Of a stretch of 64,000 bases of DNA, positions 50,656-62,755 are shown in pieces. Both the position numbers and the translations under genes were made by a program. The notes below the pieces were generated by a model. The model worked only from the letters and a program-made list of their open reading frames with translations. It made no database searches and was not told the origin of the DNA. The number at the start of each line of letters is the position of its first letter. Position 1 is the first letter of the stretch. Source of the DNA: Labia minor (taxonomy: Eukaryota > Arthropoda > Insecta > Dermaptera > Spongiphoridae); contig OY720346.1 of the NCBI GenBank assembly GCA_963082975.1, positions 20,516,720-20,580,719 on the forward strand, read 5' to 3'.

Positions 50656-52408
50656 AGTGTGTTAATAGTGAAAAATAATTATTTCTTACTTATATGGATT
50701 ATTGTAATATTTCAGTAATTTAAGTATTTACTAAATAATTATTAAGTTGACAAGTGCAAAAATTAATTAGCGGACAGTATTTCACCTGAGCAACTTACAT
50801 GTTGGTTCACAGCCAAAATTGTCATATTTAAAAGAAAAAATATGAAAAGTACTTGAATAACAATTAATCTTCCTATAATCCGTCTCTTGTTTGTAAAATT
50901 TAATAATAATTATCATAGTTTTTAGAAAGATTAAAAAATATTTTGCACCTATTAATTATTTAGTTAAATCCTTTGTTGTTGTTGTTGTTTTTTAAATTTT
51001 TGCTGAGTCTTTAAAGAGAATTGTATTGGTACTTTTGCGTGTGTTTAATTATAGCATTATTTGCGTTCTACTATCTTGAAACGTTATTAAGAGATATGTC
51101 GTTGGAATCAAATCAATCATATTGCTATTAACAGGTAACAGCGCACCGGTTCGGGAAGGTGAGACGAATCATTACGTATAAATAACCATGCATTGGCCGA
51201 ACCTAGACAACTATTAAAATTCCCTATTTGTATCTATACTTCTTATTTATTTATTTTTTCTTTTACTAATTATCCAAGTTTTTTTTTTATTCTAACTATC
51301 TACTGTTTCAAATCTATATAGATAAATATATTTTTTAATTAAATACTTTTTCAGCACGTCGTCTGGAGATTATTATGTAAGTGTTTGGAGGACGGACTAA
51401 AGGCAATATAATAAATAGCGCAACTCGTTAGTCTCTTATGCCCTTTCTTCTTTCCCCCTCTTACATCTGCTCCTCCAACCCTGCTTGATTTGGACTTTCA
51501 CGTATTTACATTTTTCAAATTATTCATTCCCTTCAATTAATTATAAATGTAAACGAAGCAAAGAAATAAGGGAGTCAACAAAGAGAGGGGAGGAGGAGGA
51601 GGACAAATTTTAGATTCAAATGCTAATCAAGTTGTTACAATTTTATAAAAGATTCAAAAAAAAACAAAAAAAAAAAAGAACATTTCTCTTGTGTGAGTGT
51701 GTCTAAGTTCAAGGCGTTCCACTCGGAGATGTCTATGTTGTTTGATAATATCGTGGAAAAACATTGACTAATTATACTAGAGAAAAAAATTTAAAACTTC
51801 CCCCTTGGAAATGGAGAGAGAGAGAAAGAGAGCGAAAAAAAACGATGATGTTATTAATTCCCGGACAGGATTTTCTTTCTATGGCTATAGATTATGCCCA
51901 TATATACTTTGAATGAGTACGCGCATGTAGCAAGCATTTAATTTAATAGGTTGATGGATGCACGCGAGGCTACCTACCTAGAAGAAAAGAAATCAAATCA
52001 GGAAAGTACATCAAAGGGCAACATCAAAGCAGATCGGAGAAAGAGAGGGAAAAAAACATCAACACATGAATATATATTTAATCATTAAAAAAATTAATAG
52101 AGGGGAAAAAAATCGGTACACTATCTTCCGATCAATTTATTTCAGATTAAATAGAAAAAAAATAATAATAAAATAATAAAAATTAGTATTGTTTCATTTT
52201 AAACTTTGGAATTATTATTTTTTTTTTTTTTTTAAATTAAAATACTTGTTTAATCAATAAATTATTATTAATTATTATTATAATTTATAAAAACATAAAA
52301 TTAGTATTATTTTTTTTTATTGTTATTCTTTAAAATTAATAAATAGAAATAGAAATTACTTTTTAAAAGTAAATAAAAAATTAGTGTAATTCATGAATAT
52401 TTAAAAAA
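50656..52408. other. Noncoding stretch with islands
   Basis: AT-rich, with (GTT)n near 50972-50988, GA-rich parts near 51580-51600 and 51812-51830, and complex parts at about 51050-51210, 51350-51490 and 51700-52040. No coding potential recognised. Confidence 0.5.
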
Positions 52409-52722
52409 AAATCAAATTTTTGGGAAGATCGATCAATAAAAAAAATCAAAAATATAAAATTAGTAATATATCATTAATTATTAATTATATTTCTATTAAT
52501 TTATATCTAGAAAAAATATAATATTCAATTTTGGGAATTTATATTTATATTAGATAGAAAGAAATAATTATCTCAAAATTTTTCACTAATTTATTTTGTA
52601 ACTCGATGAAGAATAAAAATTATACTTGCGTTCTTTGTAATTTCACCTTTTTCTTAATAATAATAATAATAATAATATTATAGCATTGTGCAAAAGGTAA
52701 AATAAAGTAATTAATAAATTAG
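52409..52722. repeat. 300-bp direct repeat, left of HINE-1 copy E
   Basis: About 310 bases, nearly identical to 53313-53612. Shared blocks include AATATAAAATTAGTA, TAGATAGAAAGAAATAATT, TTGTAACTCGATGAAG and TTCTTTGTAATTTCACC in the same order. This copy has an extra (AAT)n tract near its end. The HINE-1 sits exactly between the two copies. Confidence 0.85.
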
Positions 52723-53312
52723 CAGGAGTGTCTCCACTCGACTATCTCGCAATTTGAATTGGATTAAATAACATAATATATTATATTTAAATTAAATTTA
52801 ATTAATTATAAATTATAAATAATAAATATTAAACCAGCGCATGTTTGGCTTTTTATTGATGGCACCATGGCACGTGTTGGCGCGTGAGATTTGCAGTATT
52901 AAAAAATTAATTCTGGTACTTTCAGCAATTCAATCAAGCTGAAATTCTATATATAGCAGTTTTATACAATTATTAATCATGTGAAAAATTATCAAACATA
53001 TATCTTTATTTTTACGGTCACTTTAGAGGAAAAAAAATCAAAACGTTGTAAGTAATGACCCTCTTCCGGTTGAGCTAATTTCTCAAAAGTTGATAGAAAA
53101 CTACGAATTTTGAATAATGCTCATATACCAAATTTCATCATTCTAGCTCAAACCGTTTTTGCGTAATCTTGGTTACATACATACACACACACACACACAC
53201 ATTTTTCTCAACCTTATTGAAAATGATTCAGGAACCTTCAAAACGTATAAAAACATCAAAATCTCAACATCGAAAATTTTCGTGATCGCAATATTACCTC
53301 TTACGAGATAGT
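52723..53312 (-). mobile_element. HINE-1 copy E between direct repeats
   Basis: Full-length HINE-1 (590 bp). The outermost bases have changed (AGGAGTGTCTCC), shortening the terminal stem to four pairs; both subterminal repeats are recognisable (ACTATCTCGC, and ACGAGATAGT at 53303-53312). The CA tract near 53182-53200 is short. Helentrons do not make target duplications of this size, so the flanking 300-bp repeats need another explanation. Confidence 0.85.
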
Positions 53313-53612
53313 AAAAATCAAAGTTTTGGGAAGATGATCAATAAAGAAAATCAAAAATATAAAATTAGTATTATATCATTAATTATTAATTATATTTCTA
53401 TTAATTTATATCTAGAAAAAATATAATATTCAATTTTGAGAATTTATATTTATATTAGATAGAAAGAAATAATTATCTCAAAATTTTTCACTATTTTATT
53501 TTGTAACTCGATGAAGAATAAAAATTAAACTTGCATTCTTTGTAATTTCACCTTTTTCTTAATAAAATTGTATTATAAAATTGTACAAAAGGTAAAAAAA
53601 AATGTAATTAAT
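53313..53612. repeat. 300-bp direct repeat, right of HINE-1 copy E
   Basis: Second copy of 52409-52722, lacking the (AAT)n expansion. The close identity shows a recent segmental duplication. Confidence 0.85.
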
Positions 53613-55354
53613 AAAAAATCAATAATTTTAAGTATCCTTCAATATTAAGGTTATTTAACTTATTAATTTTTATTGTATTTATCAGATTAATTATTTCGTG
53701 TATGTATATTATACTATATTATATATAACACAAAAATACTTATTTATCTTTTATCAAATGATAGTAAAAATTATAATAAATATGTTTATAAATTATACTC
53801 CTAATCAGAATAAAGTCCATTTTATAAAAAGGTTGATTTTTACTGTAGAAATATTGACATAGGATTAATTCTATTTGATTTCCTATCTTTTTGTTCATCG
53901 ATTTATAACAGATAAAGTGGCTGATAAAAGAAATATGTATAAAATATAAAAGGCTACTGTTGATATAATATTAAGATTAAGGAATCTGAAAAATAATAAA
54001 AAAAAAAAATAATTTCAAAAAGATTAACTCGATATATATATAGGTAATAAATCGCATTTTTACTTGAAAATTAACCTAATTGATTAAATAAGTAGAAGAG
54101 TGAAAAAAAAAAGAATCAGGTTTCTTTAAACAACTGGATTTTAATGAGCAAGTTTTGAAATCAATTACCTAAAAATAAACTATTCAAAATTAATATTAAG
54201 AGAAAAAAAAAAGAAGTACTACAAGGTTAGGTGTTATTTTCAGTAAGTCTCTTTAAGGTGGCATTAACAGTTGATGCCTGTAAACAAATTAAAGATGTAG
54301 ATAGTCACAAAACGGAAATTATTTTTTTTTTCTTTCATTTACATTTGTAATTAAGCAATATATATGATAGTAAAAAACTGTATGAACAAAAATGTGGGCT
54401 CCTTTTAGTACACATTGGCATTAGAATTGAATTTCTATACCTATGAGGGCAAAAACAGGAAGGAAAATATAAATTTTAATTTAAAATAATGTTTAAGATG
54501 GATTATATTACAAAAGCTAAAGATAAATATAAATATACCATAGATAAAAATCAAACGATTACTAAATGTTTTATAGCTATTTAATTTTAATATATATAAA
54601 AAAAAAATATTTTGTATTAAAGTGTTGATTACTATTCTATGGTAATTTAGTTATTTTTAATAGGCCAACTAAATTATAAAATTGATTAAAATCGATATAT
54701 CAAAAAACAAGAAAAGTTTAAAACATAAAAGTTTTGGTTAATTTTAGTTTCAAAATATAATGTAAAAATTAATTTGATTAAAAATTATAAGCATTAATAA
54801 AATATCATAAAATTCAATTATCAAATATATATATATATATATAATTGGAATATTGTAAATATATACATATTCAGTTTCTCATTCTATAAAAATATAATTT
54901 AAAACATAACTCACACAACAGCATGGAATTGATTTAATCAAAACCCTGGAAATATAGTAAAATGATTTAAATATAAATATGCTAATGAAAATTTAAAAAA
55001 ATTGTATTACAACGTTATATGAATCAGGAGGTCAATATCATTTATCAAAGTGACAGTCAATGAGTAATAGTGGTAGTGGTAGTTGTATGAATAAGCTTCT
55101 CCTAACCATTGGTAATTTTGTCACGGTGTTGGCATACAATGGATGTAAACAAAAGTGAGGATAGTCACGTAATAGATCTTAGACAACATGAGTATTAATT
55201 TGAGCAACAATTTTCAATATATAAAAATTAACGGTAAAATATTATTCGAAAAGTAATCAATAATAATCAATATTTATTAGATATTTACAAATTTATTTGA
55301 AATGAATCTAAAGATAGAAATAATGAAAGAAAGAACATATGTAAATAAAATTAG
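53613..55354. other. AT-rich noncoding stretch
   Basis: Filler, with a moderately complex part at about 55020-55200 and (TA)n near 54825-54844. No element or gene recognised. Confidence 0.55.
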
Positions 55355-55908
55355 CTGGAGTGTCTCCACTCGACTATCTCGCAATTTGAATTGGATTAAA
55401 TAACAATATATTATATTTAATTAAATTTAATTAATTATAAATTATAAATTAAAATTAATAAATAATATTTATTAAACCAGCGTATGTTTGGCTCTTTGTT
55501 GAAGGCACCATGGCACGTGTTGGCGCGTGAGATTTGCAGTGTTAAAAAATTAATTCTGGTACTTCCAGCGATTCAATCAAGCTAAAATTCTATATATAGC
55601 AGTTTTAAACAATTATTAATCATGTGAAAAAATCAAAACTTTGTAGGTAATGACCCTCTTCCCGTTGAGCTACATTTCTCAAAAGTTGATAGAAAACTAT
55701 GAATTTTGAATAATGCCCATGTACCAAATTTCATCATTCTAGCTCAAACCGTTTTTGTGTAATCTTGTCTACATACACACACACACACACACAGACATTT
55801 TTCTCAACCTTAGTGAAAATGATTCAGGAACCTTCAAAACGTATAAAAACATCAAAATCTCAACATCGAAAATTTTCGTGATCGCAATACTATTTATGGC
55901 GAGATAGT
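55355..55908 (-). mobile_element. HINE-1 copy F (Helentron-like), reference copy
   Basis: The hairpin end CTGGAGTGTCTCCA is at 55355-55368, followed by ACTATCTCGC at 55373-55382. The other end is GCGAGATAGT at 55899-55908, exactly complementary to ACTATCTCGC. Between them are an AT-rich block, a conserved block with CACGTGTTGGCGCGTGAG, a second conserved block with AGCTCAAACCGTTTTTG, a CA microsatellite near 55774-55793 and a third conserved block with GAAAATTTTCGTGATCGC. This layout is that published for non-autonomous Helentrons (DINE-1/HINE). Read conventionally the element lies on the minus strand. There is no coding capacity. Confidence 0.85.
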
Positions 55909-55917
55909 AAATAAGTT

Positions 55918-56572
55918 GACCTGTGGCCAGGTCCGAACCGACCGACGGTTTGAAGTAAATTAATTTCCAGCTACAGAAACAATTTCAAATAATTTTAATA
56001 TATCTATTAATGTAATAAAAAACATATAGGCATATAACATAAATATTTTTAATTTTATTTTATTTATAATATATGTATATATTTATATGTAAGACCAGGC
56101 TGTGACGTCATGAATGGCTGGATGAAGTAATATAATTTTAAATCAAGAAAAAACTAATAAATATGATTTTCCCGAGGATAAAACCAATACAAAGTGCATG
56201 ATTCGTGGTGATATATAAAAAAATCTCCTCATGTGAAATTTAGTGTGAAAATAACCCTTCCCTTCCATTCGTCGATCGCTAATACTACCACTTCCGGTTC
56301 ACGGATTTGCACCAAAAGTTGATCAATTCATCCCACTGATGCATTAAGTAAATATACCAAATTTCATCAAAATCGGTTGAGCCGTTCAGGCTGTACACAT
56401 CTATACGGACGGACAGACGGACAGACGGACAGACGGACAGACGGACGGACAGACATCGTGCTAAAAATACTTTTTTCTGTTTAGAAAATGCATGATTCGT
56501 GGAGATATGTAAAAATCTCCACATGTGAAATTTGGTGTGAAAACAATACCTCCCTTACTATCGTCGGTCGGT
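55918..56572 (-). mobile_element. HINE-2 copy 2 (second Helentron-like family), with internal duplication
   Basis: The terminal stem-loop GACCTGTGGCCAGGTC (55918-55933) has six perfect pairs. The subterminal repeat ACCGACCGACG (55937-55947) is exactly complementary to CGTCGGTCGGT at 56562-56572. A tetranucleotide microsatellite of GGAC and AGAC units lies at about 56407-56453. The end block (CATGATTCGTGG through CATGTGAAATTT) occurs twice, at about 56198-56280 and 56487-56572, so part of another copy may be nested inside. Sequence is unrelated to HINE-1 though the architecture is the same. A minus-strand open frame here (56285-56524) only reads the microsatellite. Confidence 0.8.
56407..56453. 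repeat. GGAC/AGAC tetranucleotide microsatellite in HINE-2
   Basis: Tandem GGACGGAC/AGACGGAC units, absent from the HINE-2 copy at 30898-31297. Confidence 0.9.
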
Positions 56573-59500
56573 AAAAAGAACTTATTTTAATTTATAATTA
56601 ATTTTAGTATAAAATATTTGTTTTTTCTTGAAATTATACCTATTTAATAATAACTATTAAATTATTAATAAAAAAATTAACATTAATTTCTTAAAATTAT
56701 ATTTTCTGCTATGGATTTCAATCTATTAATTAATCCTTTAAAATAAAGCGAAAGGGAAATGAAATTTCAGGTCCTGCGATCCAGTATGAATGGCCTGAGA
56801 GGAAGACAGAGAGAGACAGGCGATGGTTTGATGAATGAAGTAAAAGTAGTTTAGAGGAAATGAAGAGTTGTTTTTGTTGGAACGGAAAAGAAGCATAATA
56901 TTAATACATATATACATATATATTTACGTCCTTATATATATATATATAAATAAACTATATCATAGAAAGAAATAATCAATCTTATATCTAAAAATATTCA
57001 TATTTAATTTATTAAAATAAACTTAATATATATATATATATATTGTAAGATTATTATTGTTAATTTCAGTGTATAAACTTTTAGTAAATTATATCCAAAA
57101 ATTAATTAAAAAATTTATTTAAAGAGCGTTGAGGAAAAGAACAACCACCGATTCAAAGCAATTAAGATTGGAAATAGGAGAGTGATATATACTGATATTA
57201 ATATATGTAATATATATATATATATGAGTTGTAATATTATTATATAGATCAGCAGATACTACTTCGTTAAGTGCAAAAATTTCAAAATATAAAAAAAATA
57301 ATTAAAAAGCTTTAATTTATAATATCTAGTGCTAAACTATGAATATCAAATCCTATTCTTCCATAATCCCTCTCTCGCTATTTGTTTATATATATATAAA
57401 GGGGGATGGATTAAATTGACAGCGGAAAAATAAATGATAATTTATTTCCATGTCCGTGTTATCAAAAGCTATCAATTTAATTGAGAACGCAGGTATATCA
57501 ATTAGTAAAGGCAATATAGTATATTTAGATAGGATAGAACCCTTCAATGTAGCTCACTACCCTTCCCACCATTTTTATCGCTGATTAGGAAATTGAATTT
57601 GCAATTTTTTTTTTTGTTTTGTTTTGTATAAATATTTAAAAATAAATAAATAAATAAATAAGTAAAAAAATATAATCAAAAAATCATTAGCAGTGCGAGT
57701 GTCATTCTAATTGTTCATTAAACATACCCAGAATATGAAAATGGGAAACTAGAGATGGTAAGGGAGTGAGAGTGGGGGGGGGGGCTTTTTTATCGGAAAA
57801 GGCTCCGTGTTAATATAGTCATTCATCAGATCTCAGTTCTTCTATCGCCATTACATTTTATGATGGATGTTTCCAGGAATTTTTTATAAGGGAAAATTAT
57901 AAGGCGAATCGGTCGTCGCTTGTATTTATGTTCCCCTAAAACGAAGAACTAGTTTTGGGAAGATCGGCGTTTTCGAAATGATTCCAAGAAGGAATGAATG
58001 TATTCGTCGGGATTAATCAAATATTCCGATCTGATGTGACCTTCAAGGGAGCCTTTGCGCTCTGTCCTTTGTTTTCTCTCCTTTCTCTCTCGTTGACGAC
58101 CAAAATATTGAATTAAAAAAAAAATTATAAAAAAACAGTCTAAAAGAGAAAAAAAATGAGAATTTTTTTTTTTTATATTTTATAATAATTTATTTTTAAT
58201 TTTAATAAAAACACTAGATAGTATTTTGAATACAAATACATTATTTAAAAAAATCCTATAATATACATAAAAGATAGTAACATTTAAGTCAGTTTCATTT
58301 GTTTTTTAATTTACTGCTTTATTAATTATCAAATATTATTAGACCATTGATGTGGAACGATTTATCACGGAACGTTTGAAATGGATACAATCATCTTCAT
58401 TGTATAGTAAATAAGGTTACATAAATCTCAGGCGCATTGCTATAAACTGTTGCACGTTTCACTGCACTTTATATAAAAATCGATTATTACTTATTAATTT
58501 ATGGATTTATGAAATCAATTGATAGTCAGATAATTTTAAAAAACAATTTACATGAACGAGATTAGAAAGGAACGAAATAGAATAAAAAAAGTTTAGATAC
58601 AAAAAATTAAATAGAACTCTAAAAAATTATATTGCTTTAATTAATTAAATTAATTAAGTAATAATTAAAAAAATCATGTAACAATTTATCAATCTTTCTG
58701 CAAGGAAGTTGTGGCAGCATCAAGCATACCTCCCAAATATATATTAATTATATAAATTGTATTAAATATTAATTACTAAAAAATCGAATTATTAAATATA
58801 TAAAAAATAAATATATTTATTTGATAGAGAAAGATAGAAAAAAAGATAAAATATATCTAATAGAAATAAATTTAGAAATGTAATGGTCATAATTTAAAAA
58901 TTATAATAATTTATATAATTTATAGGTAATTTAATTAGTATATTATATTTGAATAGCGATTATTATTAGTGTTTAATAATAAGGACAATCTGGAGAATAC
59001 AATGTCTTTATTGAATCAGTTGATTGTTTATGCAAGGGCCTATATGAGGATGTGGCTGTGTCAATCGGGCTGCTGGTTTCAATGCCTGGACAGAGGAGAT
59101 GGATTTCCAAGTGGGCCACGTCTCAGTCATAAAGCCCTGCAGGTTTAAGAGGGACGGCTAGCAAACGTCTATTAAACCCAAGCCGTGAAATGGCCGACAA
59201 CCTGAGATACATGCATTAGAATTTTATATGTTTTTAATTTAAGAACCGGGTCTTATTTAACGCTTCATTATGAGTCGGAAAAGGAAAAAGAACGACTCCC
59301 CTCAAACACACGCCGTATCTTTATGCCCAATTGAATATAATATCTGTCATAGACAAAAATTATTATTATTTTAAAAAGAAAGATTTGTCAAATCATAACT
59401 CTTGTACAATTTAAAATTTATAAACAATTATCGATTAATTAATATTTTAAAATAATTTTTTATGAATGTTATTTTAAAAAAAATTATAATTGTTATTTAT

Positions 59501-60930
59501 TAAAAAAAAAATTTCAATTTATTATAATATATAATAAAGTATAACAATATATAATAGTAAATTTGTTAAATTTAATAAATAAATAAAAAAAACTACTTAT
59601 AAATTCACCATTGTCTAATATATGTTATTATATAATAATAATAATAAGAGTAAAAAAAATTGAAAATACAAATTCTTTTCATAGTATTATTCCTTCTAAG
59701 AAGTCCACTTTCAAAATTGACTATAAATTTTTTGTATTTTGTTTTTTTTTTTTGTAAAAAAATTATGTTTTAACACTTTACAAATAAAAACCCGTTTCAT
59801 CACAATTATATATATATATATATATATGTGTGTTTTTATTAACCATTCGAAATTATTTTTTACTCTTTTTTAAATGCAAAGAACGTAGAAATTGTTTCAT
59901 TTTAAAAGGATTTTTATTATAATAAAAAGAATTATATATTTATATATATGAGTGTATATATAGAAAAGAAAAGCAAAGGATATTTTTTGCGCAAAAGATG
60001 CATTAACATTCCTTACGTTTATAGTTTTTGTTTTTTTGTTTTTTTTTTTATTTTTGCTTTGGTGTGGAGCAATTTAATTTTTCAATGGCATTTGGAGCAG
60101 AGGCCGCCTTTAATTGGCCCAAATATTCCAATGTTTTGACTAATTCAGGTCAAAAAATAGATAAATTCAATTGCTTCAAATGTATATATGTATATAAGTT
60201 TTATATATATATAAATTAATGATTTAAATTTCAAATTAAATCAGATATCTAAGTTGGTGAATAAAAAGATTTATCTTTTCATTGTATTAGCATAAGAATA
60301 GTCGTTTAGCCTTGGTGATGTTTAAAGAAAAAGAGAGTTCAAGAATATGTAATTAGTGATCATGCTAACAGCCACCTGAATGGATCCCTGCCGTTTCGGA
60401 TCATCACACCAAAAATAAATTTCAATCGTCTGTATGGAAAATTTATAGAAAATAACAAGCAGGATGTATTTATGACAAACAACAACCACAACAACAACAA
60501 ACTCTAATTTTAGTTGCATGTAGTGATTTAATTCATTGGATTCGATTCAGAGAGTAATTTGCAAATGGGGTGTCTTGATATACAACTGACAGGTGTCAAT
60601 CTACTGAAGACATCCACAAAACATAACACGAAACGTTTTTCATTCAGTCATTTGTCAAAGAATAATCTGTGTGAGAATCTATAAACGGATTTTCGCGTTA
60701 TCTCTACCTGAACAATATAGAATTATCTAGCAATTTTATTTTTAATTTAAATATGGAAAATATTTAGTTTTAACTGATTTGAAAGATACATATGAATGAA
60801 TAAATGTTAGTTTCATCATTTTAGTTTTTAATGAGATATATTATATTTAATAAACTCACACCTAGATACTTAATAAACTTAGTTTTGTTCAAAAATACAT
60901 TACAATTTTTATTGGGATTTTTATTATATA
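56573..60930. other. AT-rich noncoding stretch with islands
   Basis: A run of 11 G occurs at 57774-57784. Complex islands lie at about 56755-56890, 57770-58090, 58995-59340 and 60290-60720. The island at 58995 includes a GTCATAAAGCC box and a GAAATGGCCGAC box. (TA)n tracts near 56925-56950, 57030-57045 and 59808-59827. Short frames show no domain. Confidence 0.5.
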
Positions 60931-61561
60931 TCTTATCTTATTATGCTAGCTAAAATTGTATATATATATAGCCATGGGTTCTCAAAAACCGCTCAAACGA
61001 TTTTTTTCAAATTCACACTAGATATAGTATTTATAAAGAAAAATTGATTTTTATTGATCACATCTCAGGAAAAATACATCTTAATTATTTATTTCTTAAT
61101 TTAAAATTATATATGTAGACGTCAAAAATGGCTTCCATATTGAAATTTGACTCCCGCCTTTTTTTAAAGGTTATTGTATTAATATTTTTTTATATTTAAA
61201 ATATTTTAAAATTTTTAATTTAATTTCGAAATAAAATTAAAAATATATATTTTAATAATATTTTATAATTATAAATTACGATATATATTTATCATTCTTC
61301 CAATAAAAAAAAATATTCATTCACTTAGAAACATAGCTAATAATACATATTTATGTATTTATGTATTATTGAGGACACCAAGTTCCATTCATTTTATTCA
61401 GATTGATGCATTGATGCAACATTTAATAATTGTAATAAATAATTAAAGAATTGTATTTCAGCTCGGTGTCTCAAGTATTAATATTACCAGCCAAACCCAA
61501 TAATAATGAATTATTTTTTTTAACTTAAGTACCGAGCCGAGGCTCGGGGTCCCGGTACTAA
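60931..61561 (+). mobile_element. Non-autonomous Helitron, family Z, copy 1
   Basis: Starts TCTTATCTTATTATGCTAGC preceded by A, and ends CTAA at 61558-61561 followed by T. The 3' end has a perfect hairpin CCGAGCC-GA-GGCTCGG at 61532-61547, ten bases before CTAA, within a wider pairing of TACCG with CGGTA. All Helitron end rules are met: TC start, CTRR end, subterminal hairpin and A-T flanks. The same TC boundary recurs in the two units at 61787 and 62272, where the upstream flanks differ. No coding capacity in 631 bp. Confidence 0.75.
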
Positions 61562-61786
61562 TTATATATATTGTATATTATATTTATATTATGTTATTTA
61601 TAGTTGATAATATTTAGTATTTTAAAATTAAAACACAGGCTATAAAATGATTTTAATCAATTAGCAGATTGAGAAATAAAAAACAAATTTCTAAAAATTT
61701 ACTAATTTAAAAATTAATAAAATACATTAATAATAAATATAATAACTCAATGTAAATATTAAATAATATAGTTGGGTAACAATATA
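61562..61786. other. AT-rich spacer
   Basis: Nothing recognised between Helitron copy 1 and the tandem pair. Confidence 0.6.
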
Positions 61787-62271
61787 TCTTATCTTATTAT
61801 GCTAGCTAAAATTGTATATATCTATCTATCTATATATATTGGTTCTCAAAAACCGCTCTAACGATTTTTTTCAAATTTACACTAGATATAGTATTTATAA
61901 AGAAAAATTAAGTTTTATTGATGATATCTCTTGAAACATACAGCTTCATTATTAATTTCTTAATTGAAAATTATATATGGAAAACGTCAAAATTGGCCTC
62001 CATTTTTATTTGTATTAATATTTTTTTTTTATTTAAAATATTTTAAAATTTATTATTTAATTTCGAAATAAAATTAAAAATATTTATTTTCAATAAAATA
62101 TATATAGATATTTATTAATCTCTCTCAAAAAAAAAAAAAAAAATAAAAAACATCAAATCTGCCTGCTAAGACAGTAAAAAAATGACAATTTTTTAACTAA
62201 ATATATATAGTTCAGATGGTAAAGTGATGTTTTAACGAGTGGATTTCGTCGGTTCGAAACTCTCCGGGTGA
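61787..62271 (+). mobile_element. Tandem Helitron-derived unit 1 with pol III promoter-like segment
   Basis: The first 340 bases are homologous to Helitron copy 1, starting at the same TC. The Helitron 3' hairpin is absent. Instead an A run near 62130-62146 is followed by a new segment with a tRNA-like A box, TAGTTCAGATGG (62208-62219), and B box, GGTTCGAAACT (62251-62261), 43 bases apart start to start. Both fit the pol III consensus. The unit ends GGGTGA and unit 2 begins immediately. No clover-leaf can be drawn, so it is tRNA-derived or tRNA-like, not a tRNA gene. Confidence 0.75.
62208..62261 (+). promoter_or_regulatory. Pol III A and B box pair, unit 1
   Basis: TAGTTCAGATGG fits TRGYNNARNNGG at every position and GTTCGAAAC fits GWTCRANNC at every position. 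Spacing is within the usual range for tRNA genes and SINEs. Confidence 0.55.
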
Positions 62272-62755
62272 TCTTATCTTATTATGCTAGCTAAAATTGT
62301 ATATATCTATCTATCTATATATATTGGTTCTCAAAAACCGCTCTAACGATTTTTTTCAAATTTACACTAGATATAGTATTTATAAAGAAAAATTAAGTTT
62401 TATTGATGATATCTCTTGAAACATACAGCTTCATTATTAATTTCTTAATTGAAAATTATATATGGAAAACGTCAAAATTGGCCTCCATTTTTATTTGTAT
62501 TAATATTTTTTTTTTATTTAAAATATTTTAAAATTTATTATTTAATTTCGAAATAAAATTAAAAATATTTATTTTCAATAAAATATATATAGATATTTAT
62601 TAATCTCTCTCAAAAAAAAAAAAAAAATAAAAAACATCAAATCTGCCTGCTAAGACAGTAAAAAAATGACAATTTTTTAACTAAATATATATAGTTCAGA
62701 TGGTAAAGTGATGTTTTAACGAGTGGATTTCGTCGGTTCGAAACTCTCCGGGTGA
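62272..62755 (+). mobile_element. Tandem Helitron-derived unit 2 with pol III promoter-like segment
   Basis: Nearly identical to unit 1; the main difference is the length of an A run near 62612-62626. The A box is at 62692-62703 and the B box at 62735-62745. The close identity and the absence of any spacer show a very recent head-to-tail duplication, as seen in rolling-circle replication read-through or unequal crossing over. Confidence 0.8.
62692..62745 (+). promoter_or_regulatory. Pol III A and B box pair, unit 2
   Basis: Same boxes as in unit 1, unchanged. Confidence 0.55.

Noticed and set aside
52409..53612. LTR retrotransposon (two 300-bp repeats as LTRs)
   Set aside because: The sequence between them is a HINE-1; there is no primer-binding site, polypurine tract or gag-pol remnant, and the repeats do not begin TG or end CA.
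56285..56524. Minus-strand frame with repeated SVRLSVCPSVRL-type residues
   Set aside because: It is the GGAC/AGAC microsatellite of HINE-2 translated.
62192..62271. tRNA gene in the Helitron-derived unit
   Set aside because: A and B boxes are present but D and T stems do not pair and no acceptor stem is found; kept only as a pol III promoter-like module.
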